Shown here in pieces: positions 35,821-44,259 of a stretch of DNA of 64,000 nt. Positions within the stretch are counted from its first letter, which is position 1, and the number at the start of each line of letters is the position of its first letter. The stretch spans positions 21,562-85,561 of the forward strand of contig NZ_VUMM01000007.1 of NCBI RefSeq assembly GCF_009696175.1, in the 5' to 3' direction. The stretch is from Floccifex porci (GTDB lineage: Bacteria; Bacillota_I; Bacilli_A; Erysipelotrichales; Erysipelotrichaceae). The notes beneath the pieces were generated by a model. That model ran no database searches. It was not told the origin of the DNA and saw only the letters and a program-made list of their open reading frames with translations. The translations under genes were made by a program, and so were the position numbers.

Positions 35821-38310
35821 CTATGATTCCATGTCAAATAATGAGATTTGAATCTCTTTATGTTGTTCATTTTCAATCCATTCTCCCTTTTTTATTTCTT
35901 CTAAATTCTCAATCCATTCAAAAGAATTTAATTTACCAAACGGGTTTGAAAAAGTAGCCTGTTCATTCATAATTGGAATCTCTTTGGCTTCAAAAGTATA
36001 CAAATCTTGTGAATAGATTGTAAATGTATATTTTGGTTCACAATAGAAAATTTTTGAAATCAAACTTGGATTGGATTTAACCAGTTTACAGATACGATTT
36101 CCTTTTGCTGGACGTTTTAAAGAAACTATATCTTTTGTTTTCATGCGTTTCATTTGTGCCTGTGAAGTCACAATTAAAAACTGTCCATCTGTAAAATTTC
36201 CAATGGCAATATCGGCAATGCAGTCATCTTTTTGAAGATTCATGGATTTGACCCCTTTTGTTTTTCCACTGACCTGCGGAATTTGAGAAACTTCATACTG
36301 GAAAGCATATCCCATTTCACTGATAATACAGATGAAATCTTCTGGATGAGAAGATACTTTTGCACAGATCATTTCATCCATTGATCCAACTTTCATAATG
36401 GCCATTGTTTTATTGTGTCGTGTACTGGATAAATCTTTTAAAGAAGTTCGTTTGATCATTCCATATTTTGTTGCACAAATGATCTGAACATTTAAATCAA
36501 AATCCGATATTAAATAAGCGGAAATCACCTTTTCCTGATTTTCCATTTTTATATACGAACTTAAATGAGATCCTAAATCTTTCCATTTTGCTTCTTCTAT
36601 TTCATAAATATTTAAATAGCCATAATTCCCTTTATTGGTAAAAAATAATAGGGTCTGAAGCGTACTGGCCTGTCCATAGGCAATCAGATGATCACTGTCT
36701 TTATGATTTGTGATGGCTTCACTACTGGATTTATAAGAACGTAAAGATACTTTCTTTACATATCCATCATAAGTAATGGGAACCATTACCTGTTCATCGG
36801 CAATCATCGCTTTATGATCAATGACAATTTCCTGAATATCATTTTCAATGTCACTTAATCTTGGTGTGATAAAATCCTGATTGACTTCTTTTAATTCTTT
36901 AATAATGACAGAAGCCATTTTTTCTTGAGAAGATAAAATCTGTTTTAATTCTTTAATTTGTTTATTTAACTGTTCATTCTCTTTTTGAAGTTCAAATACA
37001 TCCGTATTTGTCAAACGATACAGACGCATTATGACAATGGCTTCTGCCTGATTCTGACTGAATTGGAATCTTTGAATTAAATTGTTTTTGGCATCATTTT
37101 TATCTTTTGATTTTCGAATAATTCTTACAATTTCATCCATTACAGAAACTGCTTTGATCAGACCTTCTACAATATGAGCTCTTTCCATTTTCTGTTTTAA
37201 TTCAAACTGACTTCTTCTTGTTACTACCTGTTTACGATGTTCAATAAAAGAATCCATTGCCTGAATTAAACCCATTTGAACCGGTGAATGATTGTCAATG
37301 GCAATCATATTATAGTTATAAGAAATCTGCAGATCGGTATTCTTATATAAATAATTCAGTATAGCTTCCTGGTTAGCTTCTTTTTTGATATCCAGTACAA
37401 TACGAAGACCATTTCGATCGCTTTCATCTCTTACATCTAATAAACCATCTATTTTTTTATTTAAACGAATTTCATCTATTTTTTTCACCAGATTGCTTTT
37501 GATGACTTCATAAGGAATTTCATAGATGATAATTTTTTGAATGGTTTTCGTTTCTTCAATTTTTACTTTGGAACGAATAATGACTTTTCCTTTTCCTGTT
37601 TCAAAAGCCTGAACGATTCCCTGTTTCCCCATTACGATTCCACCCGTTGGAAAATCAGGACCTTTCACAAAATTCATAATTTCCTGTAAAGTACAATCCG
37701 GATTCTGGATACGATAAATGCAGCCTGAAATGACTTCATTTAAATTATGAGGGGGAATATTGGTCGCATATCCTGCGGCAATTCCTGATATCCCATTGAT
37801 CAGTAAATTTGGAAAACGGGCAGGTAAAACGGTTGGTTCCAGTTTTTCATCAGAAAAATTTGGGCTCCATTCCACGGTATCTTTTTCAATATCCATTAAT
37901 AGATAATTTGCGATTTTTGATAAACGAGCTTCCGTATAACGCATGGCAGCAGCTGGATCGTCATCAATGGACCCATTGTTTCCCTGCATATCAATTAAAG
38001 GATTGGCAATTTTCCAGTCCTGTGACATACGAACCATCGCATCGTAAACAGAACTATCGCCATGAGGATGATAATTTCCAATTACATTTCCTACCGTTTT
38101 TGCCGATTTATGATAAGGACGATTGTATGTATTGTTGTCTTCATACATCGCATACAGAATACGTCTTTGTACCGGTTTTAATCCATCTCTAGCATCTGGT
38201 AAAGCACGATTCTGAATGATGTATTTTGAATAGCGGCTGAAACGATCCGCTAGTATTTCTTCTAAGGAGTTTTTTAAAATATGTTCTTTTATTGGTTCTT
38301 TTTTAGCCAT
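35821..38310 (-). CDS. parC: DNA topoisomerase IV subunit A
   Basis: 829 aa type IIA topoisomerase cleavage subunit. NRALPDARDGLKPVQRRIL near 34, the quinolone region HPHGDSSVYDAM near 81-92 (Ser86 and Asp90 at the usual resistance sites, i.e. no obvious resistance exchange), and the catalytic Tyr125 in AAAMRYTEARLS. The C-terminal beta-pinwheel lacks a GyrA box, and the gene sits one base from parE, so ParC is preferred over GyrA. It decatenates daughter chromosomes. Confidence 0.94.
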   Translation of the reverse strand: MAKKEPIKEHILKNSLEEILADRFSRYSKYIIQNRALPDARDGLKPVQRRILYAMYEDNNTYNRPYHKSAKTVGNVIGNYHPHGDSSVYDAMVRMSQDWKIANPLIDMQGNNGSIDDDPAAAMRYTEARLSKIANYLLMDIEKDTVEWSPNFSDEKLEPTVLPARFPNLLINGISGIAAGYATNIPPHNLNEVISGCIYRIQNPDCTLQEIMNFVKGPDFPTGGIVMGKQGIVQAFETGKGKVIIRSKVKIEETKTIQKIIIYEIPYEVIKSNLVKKIDEIRLNKKIDGLLDVRDESDRNGLRIVLDIKKEANQEAILNYLYKNTDLQISYNYNMIAIDNHSPVQMGLIQAMDSFIEHRKQVVTRRSQFELKQKMERAHIVEGLIKAVSVMDEIVRIIRKSKDKNDAKNNLIQRFQFSQNQAEAIVIMRLYRLTNTDVFELQKENEQLNKQIKELKQILSSQEKMASVIIKELKEVNQDFITPRLSDIENDIQEIVIDHKAMIADEQVMVPITYDGYVKKVSLRSYKSSSEAITNHKDSDHLIAYGQASTLQTLLFFTNKGNYGYLNIYEIEEAKWKDLGSHLSSYIKMENQEKVISAYLISDFDLNVQIICATKYGMIKRTSLKDLSSTRHNKTMAIMKVGSMDEMICAKVSSHPEDFICIISEMGYAFQYEVSQIPQVSGKTKGVKSMNLQKDDCIADIAIGNFTDGQFLIVTSQAQMKRMKTKDIVSLKRPAKGNRICKLVKSNPSLISKIFYCEPKYTFTIYSQDLYTFEAKEIPIMNEQATFSNPFGKLNSFEWIENLEEIKKGEWIENEQHKEIQISLFDMES

Positions 38311-38311
38311 T

Positions 38312-40237
38312 TTAGATACCTACCTCCTTATAATTGTCTTCTAAGGTAAAGATAACATTATCCTCTATCCAGTTTCTTCTCAATTCAGCTTTATCTCCCA
38401 TCAGTTCACTGACTCGTTTTTCAGCCATCATCGCATTTTCCAGAGTTACACATAATAAAGTACGTGTTTCTGGATTCATCGTGGTTTCCCACAATTGAGA
38501 AGCATTCATCTCTCCCAATCCTTTATAGCGGGTAATGGTATATCCATTTTTAAATTCCTGTTTTTTCTCTTCCAATTCTTCATCGCTGTATAAATAATAT
38601 TCCTTTTTTCCTTTTGCGATGCGATATAAAGGAGGCAAGGCAATGTATAACATTTCATGTTCAATCAGTCCACGCATATGTCGATAAAAGAAAGTCAGCA
38701 ATAAATTCTGAATGTGAGCTCCATCATCATCGGCATCAGTCATAATAATAACTTTATAGTAATTTGAATCTTCTGCTACAAAATTTGAACCTACCCCAGC
38801 GGATAAAGCATGAATGATCGTATTCAATTCTTCATTTTTTTCAATGGCATCCATACTGGCTTTTTCCGTATTTAATACCTTTCCACGTAAAGGCAGGATT
38901 GCCTGGTATTTGGAATCTCTTCCCTGTTTGGCTGAACCACCAGCCGAATCCCCTTCGACCAGAAACAATTCTTTTTTACGGGCATCCTTGCTTTGTGCAC
39001 TTGCCAGTTTACCCGATAAGACACGTTCCGTTTTATTTTTTCCTTTTCCTTTACGTGCCTCTTCTCTTGCCTTACGTGCAGCATTACGGGCATTGGCTGC
39101 CTTGATCATCTTTCGTACCAGTGTGTTGGCAATTTCTTTATTTTCCTCCAGGAAATATCTTAAATATTCACTGACAACATTATCAGTAGCTGTCTTAGCT
39201 TCTGGAGTTCCTAATTTTTCTTTGGTCTGTCCTTCAAACTGCAGAAACTGTTCCGGTATGGTCAGATTTATCACCAGACACAAACCTTCTCGAACATCGT
39301 TTCCTTCAAATCCTTTTTCTTTTTCTTTCAATAAACCATTTTTTCTGGCATATTCATTGAATATTTTCGTAAACGCCTGTTTGGCCCCCATTTCATGAGT
39401 TCCCCCATCACGTGTACGAACCATATTCGCAAAAGAAAATATATTTTCCTGATAATCATCGGTATATTGAAAACATCCCTTTACCATGATCCCATTGGTT
39501 TCTGATGAAAAACTGACTGGGTCATGCATTGGAACATGATCACTGTTAATTTCCTCTACAAAGGCTTTTAAACCATCTTCATACTGATAAATGACTTCTC
39601 TTTTTTCTTTTCTAAGATCGGTCACAATAATTTTTAACCCTTTTAATAAAAAAGCACTTTCCTGAGCTCTTTCACATATTTTTGTATAAGAAAAAGTGGT
39701 ATTTTTAAAGATTTTTGGATCCGGTTTAAACGTAACAATACTTCCCGTTCTTTTACTGCTTCCTTCATGGATAAGCTTTCCAATTTTCTTTCCTCCATCA
39801 GAAAACTCCATAGACCACATATCTTTTCCATCGTGAACAATAACCTTGCACCAGCTGCACAGTGCATTGACAACACTGGCCCCAACTCCATGAAGACCTC
39901 CTGCACTCTGATATCCACCCTGGGATGTAAATTTACCTCCTGCATGAAGAACAGTAAAAATAACCTGTAAAGCACTGACCCCGGATTTATGTTTTCCTAC
40001 TGGCATTCCTCGTCCATGGTCTTCTACACTGACCGACTGATCTTTATTTAATGTGATATGGATTTCATTCCCATAACCATTTAAAGCTTCATCAATGGCA
40101 TTATCCAGAATTTCCCAAACCAAATGGTGAAGTCCTCTTGTATCGGTCGAACCGATATACATACCTGGTCTTTTTCGAACGGCATCCAATCCTTCTAATA
40201 TCACTATACTATCCTGATTGTATTGATTGTCTGGCAT
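38312..40237 (-). CDS. parE: DNA topoisomerase IV subunit B
   Basis: 641 aa ATPase subunit. The GHKL ATP site is visible (EILDNAIDEAL near 45, VEDHGRGMPVG near 73, GLHGVGASVVNAL near 114), and the TOPRIM motifs EGDSAGGSAKQGRD near 426 and MTDADDDGAHI near 500. It is upstream of parC with a one-base gap. GyrB is the close alternative, excluded mainly by the parEC arrangement. Confidence 0.94.
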   Translation of the reverse strand: MPDNQYNQDSIVILEGLDAVRKRPGMYIGSTDTRGLHHLVWEILDNAIDEALNGYGNEIHITLNKDQSVSVEDHGRGMPVGKHKSGVSALQVIFTVLHAGGKFTSQGGYQSAGGLHGVGASVVNALCSWCKVIVHDGKDMWSMEFSDGGKKIGKLIHEGSSKRTGSIVTFKPDPKIFKNTTFSYTKICERAQESAFLLKGLKIIVTDLRKEKREVIYQYEDGLKAFVEEINSDHVPMHDPVSFSSETNGIMVKGCFQYTDDYQENIFSFANMVRTRDGGTHEMGAKQAFTKIFNEYARKNGLLKEKEKGFEGNDVREGLCLVINLTIPEQFLQFEGQTKEKLGTPEAKTATDNVVSEYLRYFLEENKEIANTLVRKMIKAANARNAARKAREEARKGKGKNKTERVLSGKLASAQSKDARKKELFLVEGDSAGGSAKQGRDSKYQAILPLRGKVLNTEKASMDAIEKNEELNTIIHALSAGVGSNFVAEDSNYYKVIIMTDADDDGAHIQNLLLTFFYRHMRGLIEHEMLYIALPPLYRIAKGKKEYYLYSDEELEEKKQEFKNGYTITRYKGLGEMNASQLWETTMNPETRTLLCVTLENAMMAEKRVSELMGDKAELRRNWIEDNVIFTLEDNYKEVGI

Positions 40238-40258
40238 GATCTCATCCTTTCATGTCGA

Positions 40259-40289
40259 ATAAAAAAGAGAATTATTTAAAATTCCCTTT
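40259..40289 (-). terminator. Terminator after the PTS IIB gene
   Basis: Stem AAAGGGAATT/AATTCTCTTT with one G-U pair and a T run on the minus strand. Confidence 0.65.
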
Positions 40290-40335
40290 TAATAATAAAT
40301 GAATTTTTTTAAATTTCAATCAAAACAACTTTCTA

Positions 40336-40632
40336 TTATTTTAATAATTCATTTGCCAGCGCCATAATATTTTTACAGTTTGCAGTCGCATAATCAAAAC
40401 TGTCAATGGCTGCCACTGGTTTTCCTAAAGCTTTTAATTCATCTACACGATAGGACATTTGAGGTCCTACCAGAACAACATCATAATCGGAAATAATTTT
40501 TTCTACCGCACTGGCTCCAGCAGCAGAAATTTTCAAATTATCTCCATTTTCCTGACAGTATGATTCTAATTTTTTAATCAGTCTTCCTGTAGAAATTCCT
40601 CCTGCACATACCAATAAAATTTTATAATCCAT
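40336..40632 (-). CDS. PTS lactose/cellobiose-type IIB component
   Basis: 98 aa from the ATG at 40632 (GAGGT upstream). The phosphorylated cysteine is Cys9 in ILLVCAGGISTGRL, then DVVLVGPQMSYRVDEL near 51, both typical of the IIB-lactose/chitobiose class. It takes phosphate from a IIA protein and passes it to a sugar in a IIC transporter. No IIA or IIC gene is in the window, so it is an orphan and might instead serve regulation. Confidence 0.85.
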   Translation of the reverse strand: MDYKILLVCAGGISTGRLIKKLESYCQENGDNLKISAAGASAVEKIISDYDVVLVGPQMSYRVDELKALGKPVAAIDSFDYATANCKNIMALANELLK

Positions 40633-40855
40633 ATGTAAACCTCTTTTCTTATGTTTTATTCTATTCATTATTGTAACACAAATTTTAATAATAGTTTGTA
40701 TAAATTATAACTATTTTATCACATTGTAAAAAATAACAGAATTGATTCTCGTTTTACTGGAAAAAAATTATATTTTTTATGACAATTTTGGACTAATATT
40801 TAAAAAATATTTTTATTTAATATATTATTTAGGTAATAGATGGGATGGGACCATT

Positions 40856-41068
40856 ATGAAATTGAAAAGAATTCGAGATCTAAGAGAAGATAACGATTTG
40901 ACACAGGCCGACATCGCTAAGTATCTTAATGTAACTCAGAGAACTTATTCAAGGTATGAAAATGATGATCGATCGATTCCTCTAGAACAACTTATCAAGC
41001 TGGCTGATTATTATAAAACCAGTGTCGACTATCTTCTAGAACGAACAGATAGAAAAGAACCATACTAA
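40856..41068 (+). CDS. XRE-family helix-turn-helix regulator
   Basis: 70 aa, a single Cro/C1-type HTH: IRDLREDNDLTQADIAKYL, VTQRTYSRYENDDRSIP, LIKLADYYKTSVDYLL. The ATG at 40856 has a GGGA ribosome site; the reading frame is open farther upstream but without a site. It is transcribed divergently from the PTS IIB gene over a very AT-rich 220-base region, which could hold its operator. Confidence 0.85.
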   Translation: MKLKRIRDLREDNDLTQADIAKYLNVTQRTYSRYENDDRSIPLEQLIKLADYYKTSVDYLLERTDRKEPY

Positions 41069-41069
41069 A

Positions 41070-41096
41070 AAAGGCTTTTAAGCCTTTTTTATTTTT
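41070..41096. terminator. Bidirectional terminator between the XRE and HAD genes
   Basis: Stem AAAAAAGGCTT/AAGCCTTTTTT between the convergent genes, with A and T runs serving both strands. Confidence 0.8.
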
Positions 41097-41869
41097 TCAA
41101 ACCAGTTCATCTGTTCACAAATTTTATAAATACCATCGTTTACATTTAAATCCGCTACATACGTTGCTTTTTCTTTCAGTTCCTGACATCCATTTCCCAT
41201 AGCTACACTGGTCCATCTAGGATCAAACATAACCAGATCGTTTTTACCATCACCAAAAACAACCACATCTTCCAGATTTCCATGAACGTGTTCAATCATC
41301 GCTTCAATTCCCTTTTCTTTAGCATCGTACTGAAACATTAAATAATCTTTGACATAGCGTAAATGACCCAAAAGATCTTTTGTGGTTAATTTATGTTCAT
41401 CTTCTATAGACACCGATAAGTAAATTTTCATGATCTGTTTCAAAGATTCATAATCCATATAGGGATTGTAAATATATTCTGTAGGTTCTTGTCTGGGACC
41501 AACCTGCTGTACAAACAGATCATTTTTGCTGTAGCATTTTTTTGAATCATCCAGCATCAGCAGGATTCCTATATTTAATTCTTCTGCCTGTCTTATAATT
41601 GTTTTGGCTTTTTCTAAATCTAAAGGAATATTCATGACCACTTCATCATCAATGACCAAAGCTCCTCCACCGCAACAAACCATATTATGAAGATGCACTT
41701 TTTCCATAAAAGGTCTGGCTTTATAATGAGCACGTCCAGTTGCTATACAGACAAAATGTCCAGCTTCTTCTAATTTCTGTAAAGCCAGCTGACTGGATGG
41801 AATGATCTGTTTAGTGTTATCATCTGTCAGTGTTCCATCAATATCAAAAAAGAAATATTTTTTTCGCAT
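41078..41869 (-). CDS. HAD superfamily hydrolase, Cof type
   Basis: 263 aa. Motif I FFDIDGTLTDD, motif II CIATGRAHY near 43, C-terminal VVFGDGKNDLVMF near 204. Same subfamily as the HAD protein at 21213 but clearly different in sequence. The likely substrate is a sugar or cofactor phosphate. It follows purA after about 30 bases on the same strand. Confidence 0.85.
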   Translation of the reverse strand: MRKKYFFFDIDGTLTDDNTKQIIPSSQLALQKLEEAGHFVCIATGRAHYKARPFMEKVHLHNMVCCGGGALVIDDEVVMNIPLDLEKAKTIIRQAEELNIGILLMLDDSKKCYSKNDLFVQQVGPRQEPTEYIYNPYMDYESLKQIMKIYLSVSIEDEHKLTTKDLLGHLRYVKDYLMFQYDAKEKGIEAMIEHVHGNLEDVVVFGDGKNDLVMFDPRWTSVAMGNGCQELKEKATYVADLNVNDGIYKICEQMNWFEKIKKA

Positions 41870-41898
41870 AAATTCTCCTTTTAAAAAAGAGATTGAAA

Positions 41899-43179
41899 TT
41901 AATCAATCTCATGAATGTAAATATTATTAACACGATCTGGTCCAACTGAAATCATAGAGACACGTACCCCAGTAAACTGTTCAATAAAAGAAACATAATC
42001 TTTACAATTTTGTGGAAGCTGATCGTAAGAAGTCATTTTGGAAATGTCTTCTGTCCATCCAGCAAATTCTTTATAAACCGGTTTTGCTTTGGCTACAACA
42101 GCCTGATCGGAAGGAACATAATCATAGATAGTTCCATCTACATCATATCCAACACAAACTTTCAATGTATCAATACCTGTTAATACATCAATTTTTGTCA
42201 ATACAATATCAGTTAATCCATTCATTGTACATGCATGTTTTACAACCAGTAGATCCAGCCATCCACATCTTCTTGGTCTTCCAGTAGTGGCTCCATATTC
42301 AGCACCAACCGCTCTTAAATTTTCTCCAGTGGAATCTAAAAGTTCTGTCACAAAAGGACCTTCTCCAACACGAGTGGAGTAAGCTTTTACAACACCAATA
42401 ATTGTTTGTAAACGATTTACAGCCACACCGGCTCCAGTAGCTACACCAGCACTAGTTGGTGAACTGGAAGTAACATATGGATACGTACCATAATTAATAT
42501 CCAGCATCATTGCCTGAGCCCCTTCAAATAATACATTCTTATTCTGATCCAAGGCTTCATTGACCATATGAGTTGTTTCTTTGATCATAGGAACGATGCG
42601 ATCATAAATTTTTTCAAAATCTTTAACAATAGTATCATAATCCAATGGATTAGCACCATATACATTTGTGAACAATTTATTTTTAAAGTCTAATACTTCT
42701 TTTAAACGAACTTTAAACGATTCAAAATCCAGTAATTCATGGTAACGGATCCCTCTACGAGCATATTTATCCGAATAACAAGGACCAATTCCTTTTTGTG
42801 TTGTACCAATTTTATGATTTGCACTTTCTTCTTCTAATTTATCCTGATAACGATGATAAGGCATTAAAATTTGTGCACGATCGGAAATTACAATGTGATC
42901 ACAAGTTAATCCACCTTTTTCAAGTGTATCCATTTCTTCTAAAAGTACAAATGGATTGCATACCACTCCTGGCCCAATTACACAAACTGCATCTTTATGT
43001 AATACACCACTTGGCAATAAATGTAACACATATTTCTTTCCATTCACAATAACAGTATGACCCGCATTATCTCCTCCCTGGAAACGCACGATCATATCGG
43101 CTTTTTCAGCTAAAACATCGACGATTTTTCCTTTACCCTCATCGCCCCATTGGGTACCTACAACAACCTGGCTAGACAT
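41899..43179 (-). CDS. purA: Adenylosuccinate synthetase
   Basis: 426 aa GTP-dependent enzyme joining IMP and aspartate on the route to AMP. The N-terminus QWGDEGKGKIVD holds the catalytic Asp of the P-loop-like motif, GGDNAGHTV the catalytic His near 41, and GTTQKGIGPCYSDK lies near 125. The C-terminal GVRVSMISVGPDR is a typical ending. Length and motifs are normal; AGGAGG precedes the ATG. Confidence 0.97.
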   Translation of the reverse strand: MSSQVVVGTQWGDEGKGKIVDVLAEKADMIVRFQGGDNAGHTVIVNGKKYVLHLLPSGVLHKDAVCVIGPGVVCNPFVLLEEMDTLEKGGLTCDHIVISDRAQILMPYHRYQDKLEEESANHKIGTTQKGIGPCYSDKYARRGIRYHELLDFESFKVRLKEVLDFKNKLFTNVYGANPLDYDTIVKDFEKIYDRIVPMIKETTHMVNEALDQNKNVLFEGAQAMMLDINYGTYPYVTSSSPTSAGVATGAGVAVNRLQTIIGVVKAYSTRVGEGPFVTELLDSTGENLRAVGAEYGATTGRPRRCGWLDLLVVKHACTMNGLTDIVLTKIDVLTGIDTLKVCVGYDVDGTIYDYVPSDQAVVAKAKPVYKEFAGWTEDISKMTSYDQLPQNCKDYVSFIEQFTGVRVSMISVGPDRVNNIYIHEID

Positions 43180-43313
43180 AGTCGTCCTCCTTATATAACA
43201 ATGAAATTATAGGAAGAATCTTTTCGTTTGTCAATTTGAAACCATTGAATATCCCTTTAAATAAAAAAAGACTTGCACAACGTCATTTATTTTGATAAGA
43301 TAATTGAGCGCAT

Positions 43314-43388
43314 AGGGGTGTCGTCCAAAGGCTAAGATAGCGGTCTCCAAAACCGTTGATGTGGGTTCGATTCCTACCACCCCTGCCA
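43314..43388 (+). tRNA. tRNA-Trp (anticodon CCA)
   Basis: 75 nt with encoded CCA. Acceptor AGGGGTG/CACCCCT, anticodon stem GCGGT/ACCGT, loop CTCCAAA with CCA at 43347-43349, T-arm GGTTCGATTCC. A TTGCAC about 36 bases upstream may be its -35 element. Confidence 0.95.
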
Positions 43389-43398
43389 TGATAAATAT

Positions 43399-43447
43399 AA
43401 ACCTTCATAAAGTGCCTAAAACAAGGGCTGATTGAAGGTTTTTTTGT
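43399..43447 (+). terminator. Terminator after tRNA-Trp
   Basis: Stem AACCTTCA/TGAAGGTT with an inner GCC/GGC pairing and a T run. Confidence 0.75.
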
Positions 43448-43499
43448 TGCTCATTTTTAAATCTGAGAAGGAATTTGAGAAGAAAAATTAAAAAAATAC

Positions 43500-43995
43500 A
43501 TCTTGTTATTAACGGTTTTTGTAAAACGTATTTTTTTTTTTTTACAATATTTCGATAATTTTTCCATTCCCTAAAAACGATTTCATTAAGATCCCTAAAT
43601 GGCATACGACACAATTGAGATCCTAGCAACGTATCATTTTCTCCGTTATTCTTGAAAACATCAAATAAGAACTGTGTTGTATCAAAATAATTGAATACTG
43701 TAGAATCATCTCATTTTTCTTTTACCAATTCTTAAATTTAAACGAAGCAAAAAACATACTTTCTTTACCATTTTCCTCTATACGAATTGTCTTTACTACA
43801 ATATTCGCTTTAATTCCTAACATTCTAAAATAAAGTCATCTCATTGTGCCTTTATCAATCAAAACGAATGATCTTGAAATACCTCTCGATTTATTAATTG
43901 ATTTTTTGATTTCGATTGAATCTTTTTTTATTGAACGTGTAGTTTCATAGTCAAATCCAAATTCTCTACAAACATGATATAGTAAATTAGAACAC
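43500..43995 (-). pseudogene. Decayed Sau3AI/MutH-like type II restriction endonuclease (C-terminal part)
   Basis: Three blocks in shifting minus-strand frames read like the C-terminal half of Sau3AI-family GATC endonucleases. They are CSNLLYHVCREFGFDYE... near 43995-43850, then IKANIVVKTIRIEENG and ESMFFASFKFKNW near 43820-43725, then FNYFDTTQFLFDVFKNN and LGSQLCRMPFRDLNEIVF near 43705-43560. The family pattern KANI-KTIR-ESMSFP-FKF followed by TKFLFVVFK is well preserved. Stops and at least two frame changes separate the blocks, and a TGA stands where a Trp is expected. No methylase gene is nearby. Confidence 0.6.
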
Positions 43996-44211
43996 ATAAA
44001 AAACAAATAACACCTGCAATTGCCCTTATTTAAAGTTGTTTTAACACCTACTATAACTTCTAAAAAGTACTTTTTTTACTGGAATGGTATGTAGAACTCA
44101 TCAAATGTTAGTCAAAATAAAAAGTCAATAATGAATACAATATTTTCTAAATCTCTAGTCTAAATACAATTGAATTTAATAATCTGAATGAAACAAAAAT
44201 AGCCTGTAATA

Positions 44212-44245
44212 AAAGCTCCTGTCAGATCTAATCCAACAGGAGCCT
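44212..44245 (-). terminator. Terminator after the mosaic surface protein gene
   Basis: Stem GCTCCTGT/ACAGGAGC (44243-44236 with 44222-44215) followed by TTTTATT on the minus strand. Confidence 0.8.
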
Positions 44246-44259
44246 AATCAATTGATTCA

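Noticed and set aside
38814..39398. 194-codon plus-strand frame inside parE
   Set aside because: It is the antisense shadow of a highly conserved gene and lacks a ribosome site and any family match.
35821..40237. gyrBA instead of parEC
   Set aside because: Gene order B-then-A with a one-base gap, no GyrA-box seen in the C-terminal part, and no recF/dnaN context; ParE/ParC fits better.
43405..43629. 74-codon minus-strand frame as a gene
   Set aside because: Only its first half matches the Sau3AI-like remnant; the rest is out of frame AT-rich translation.
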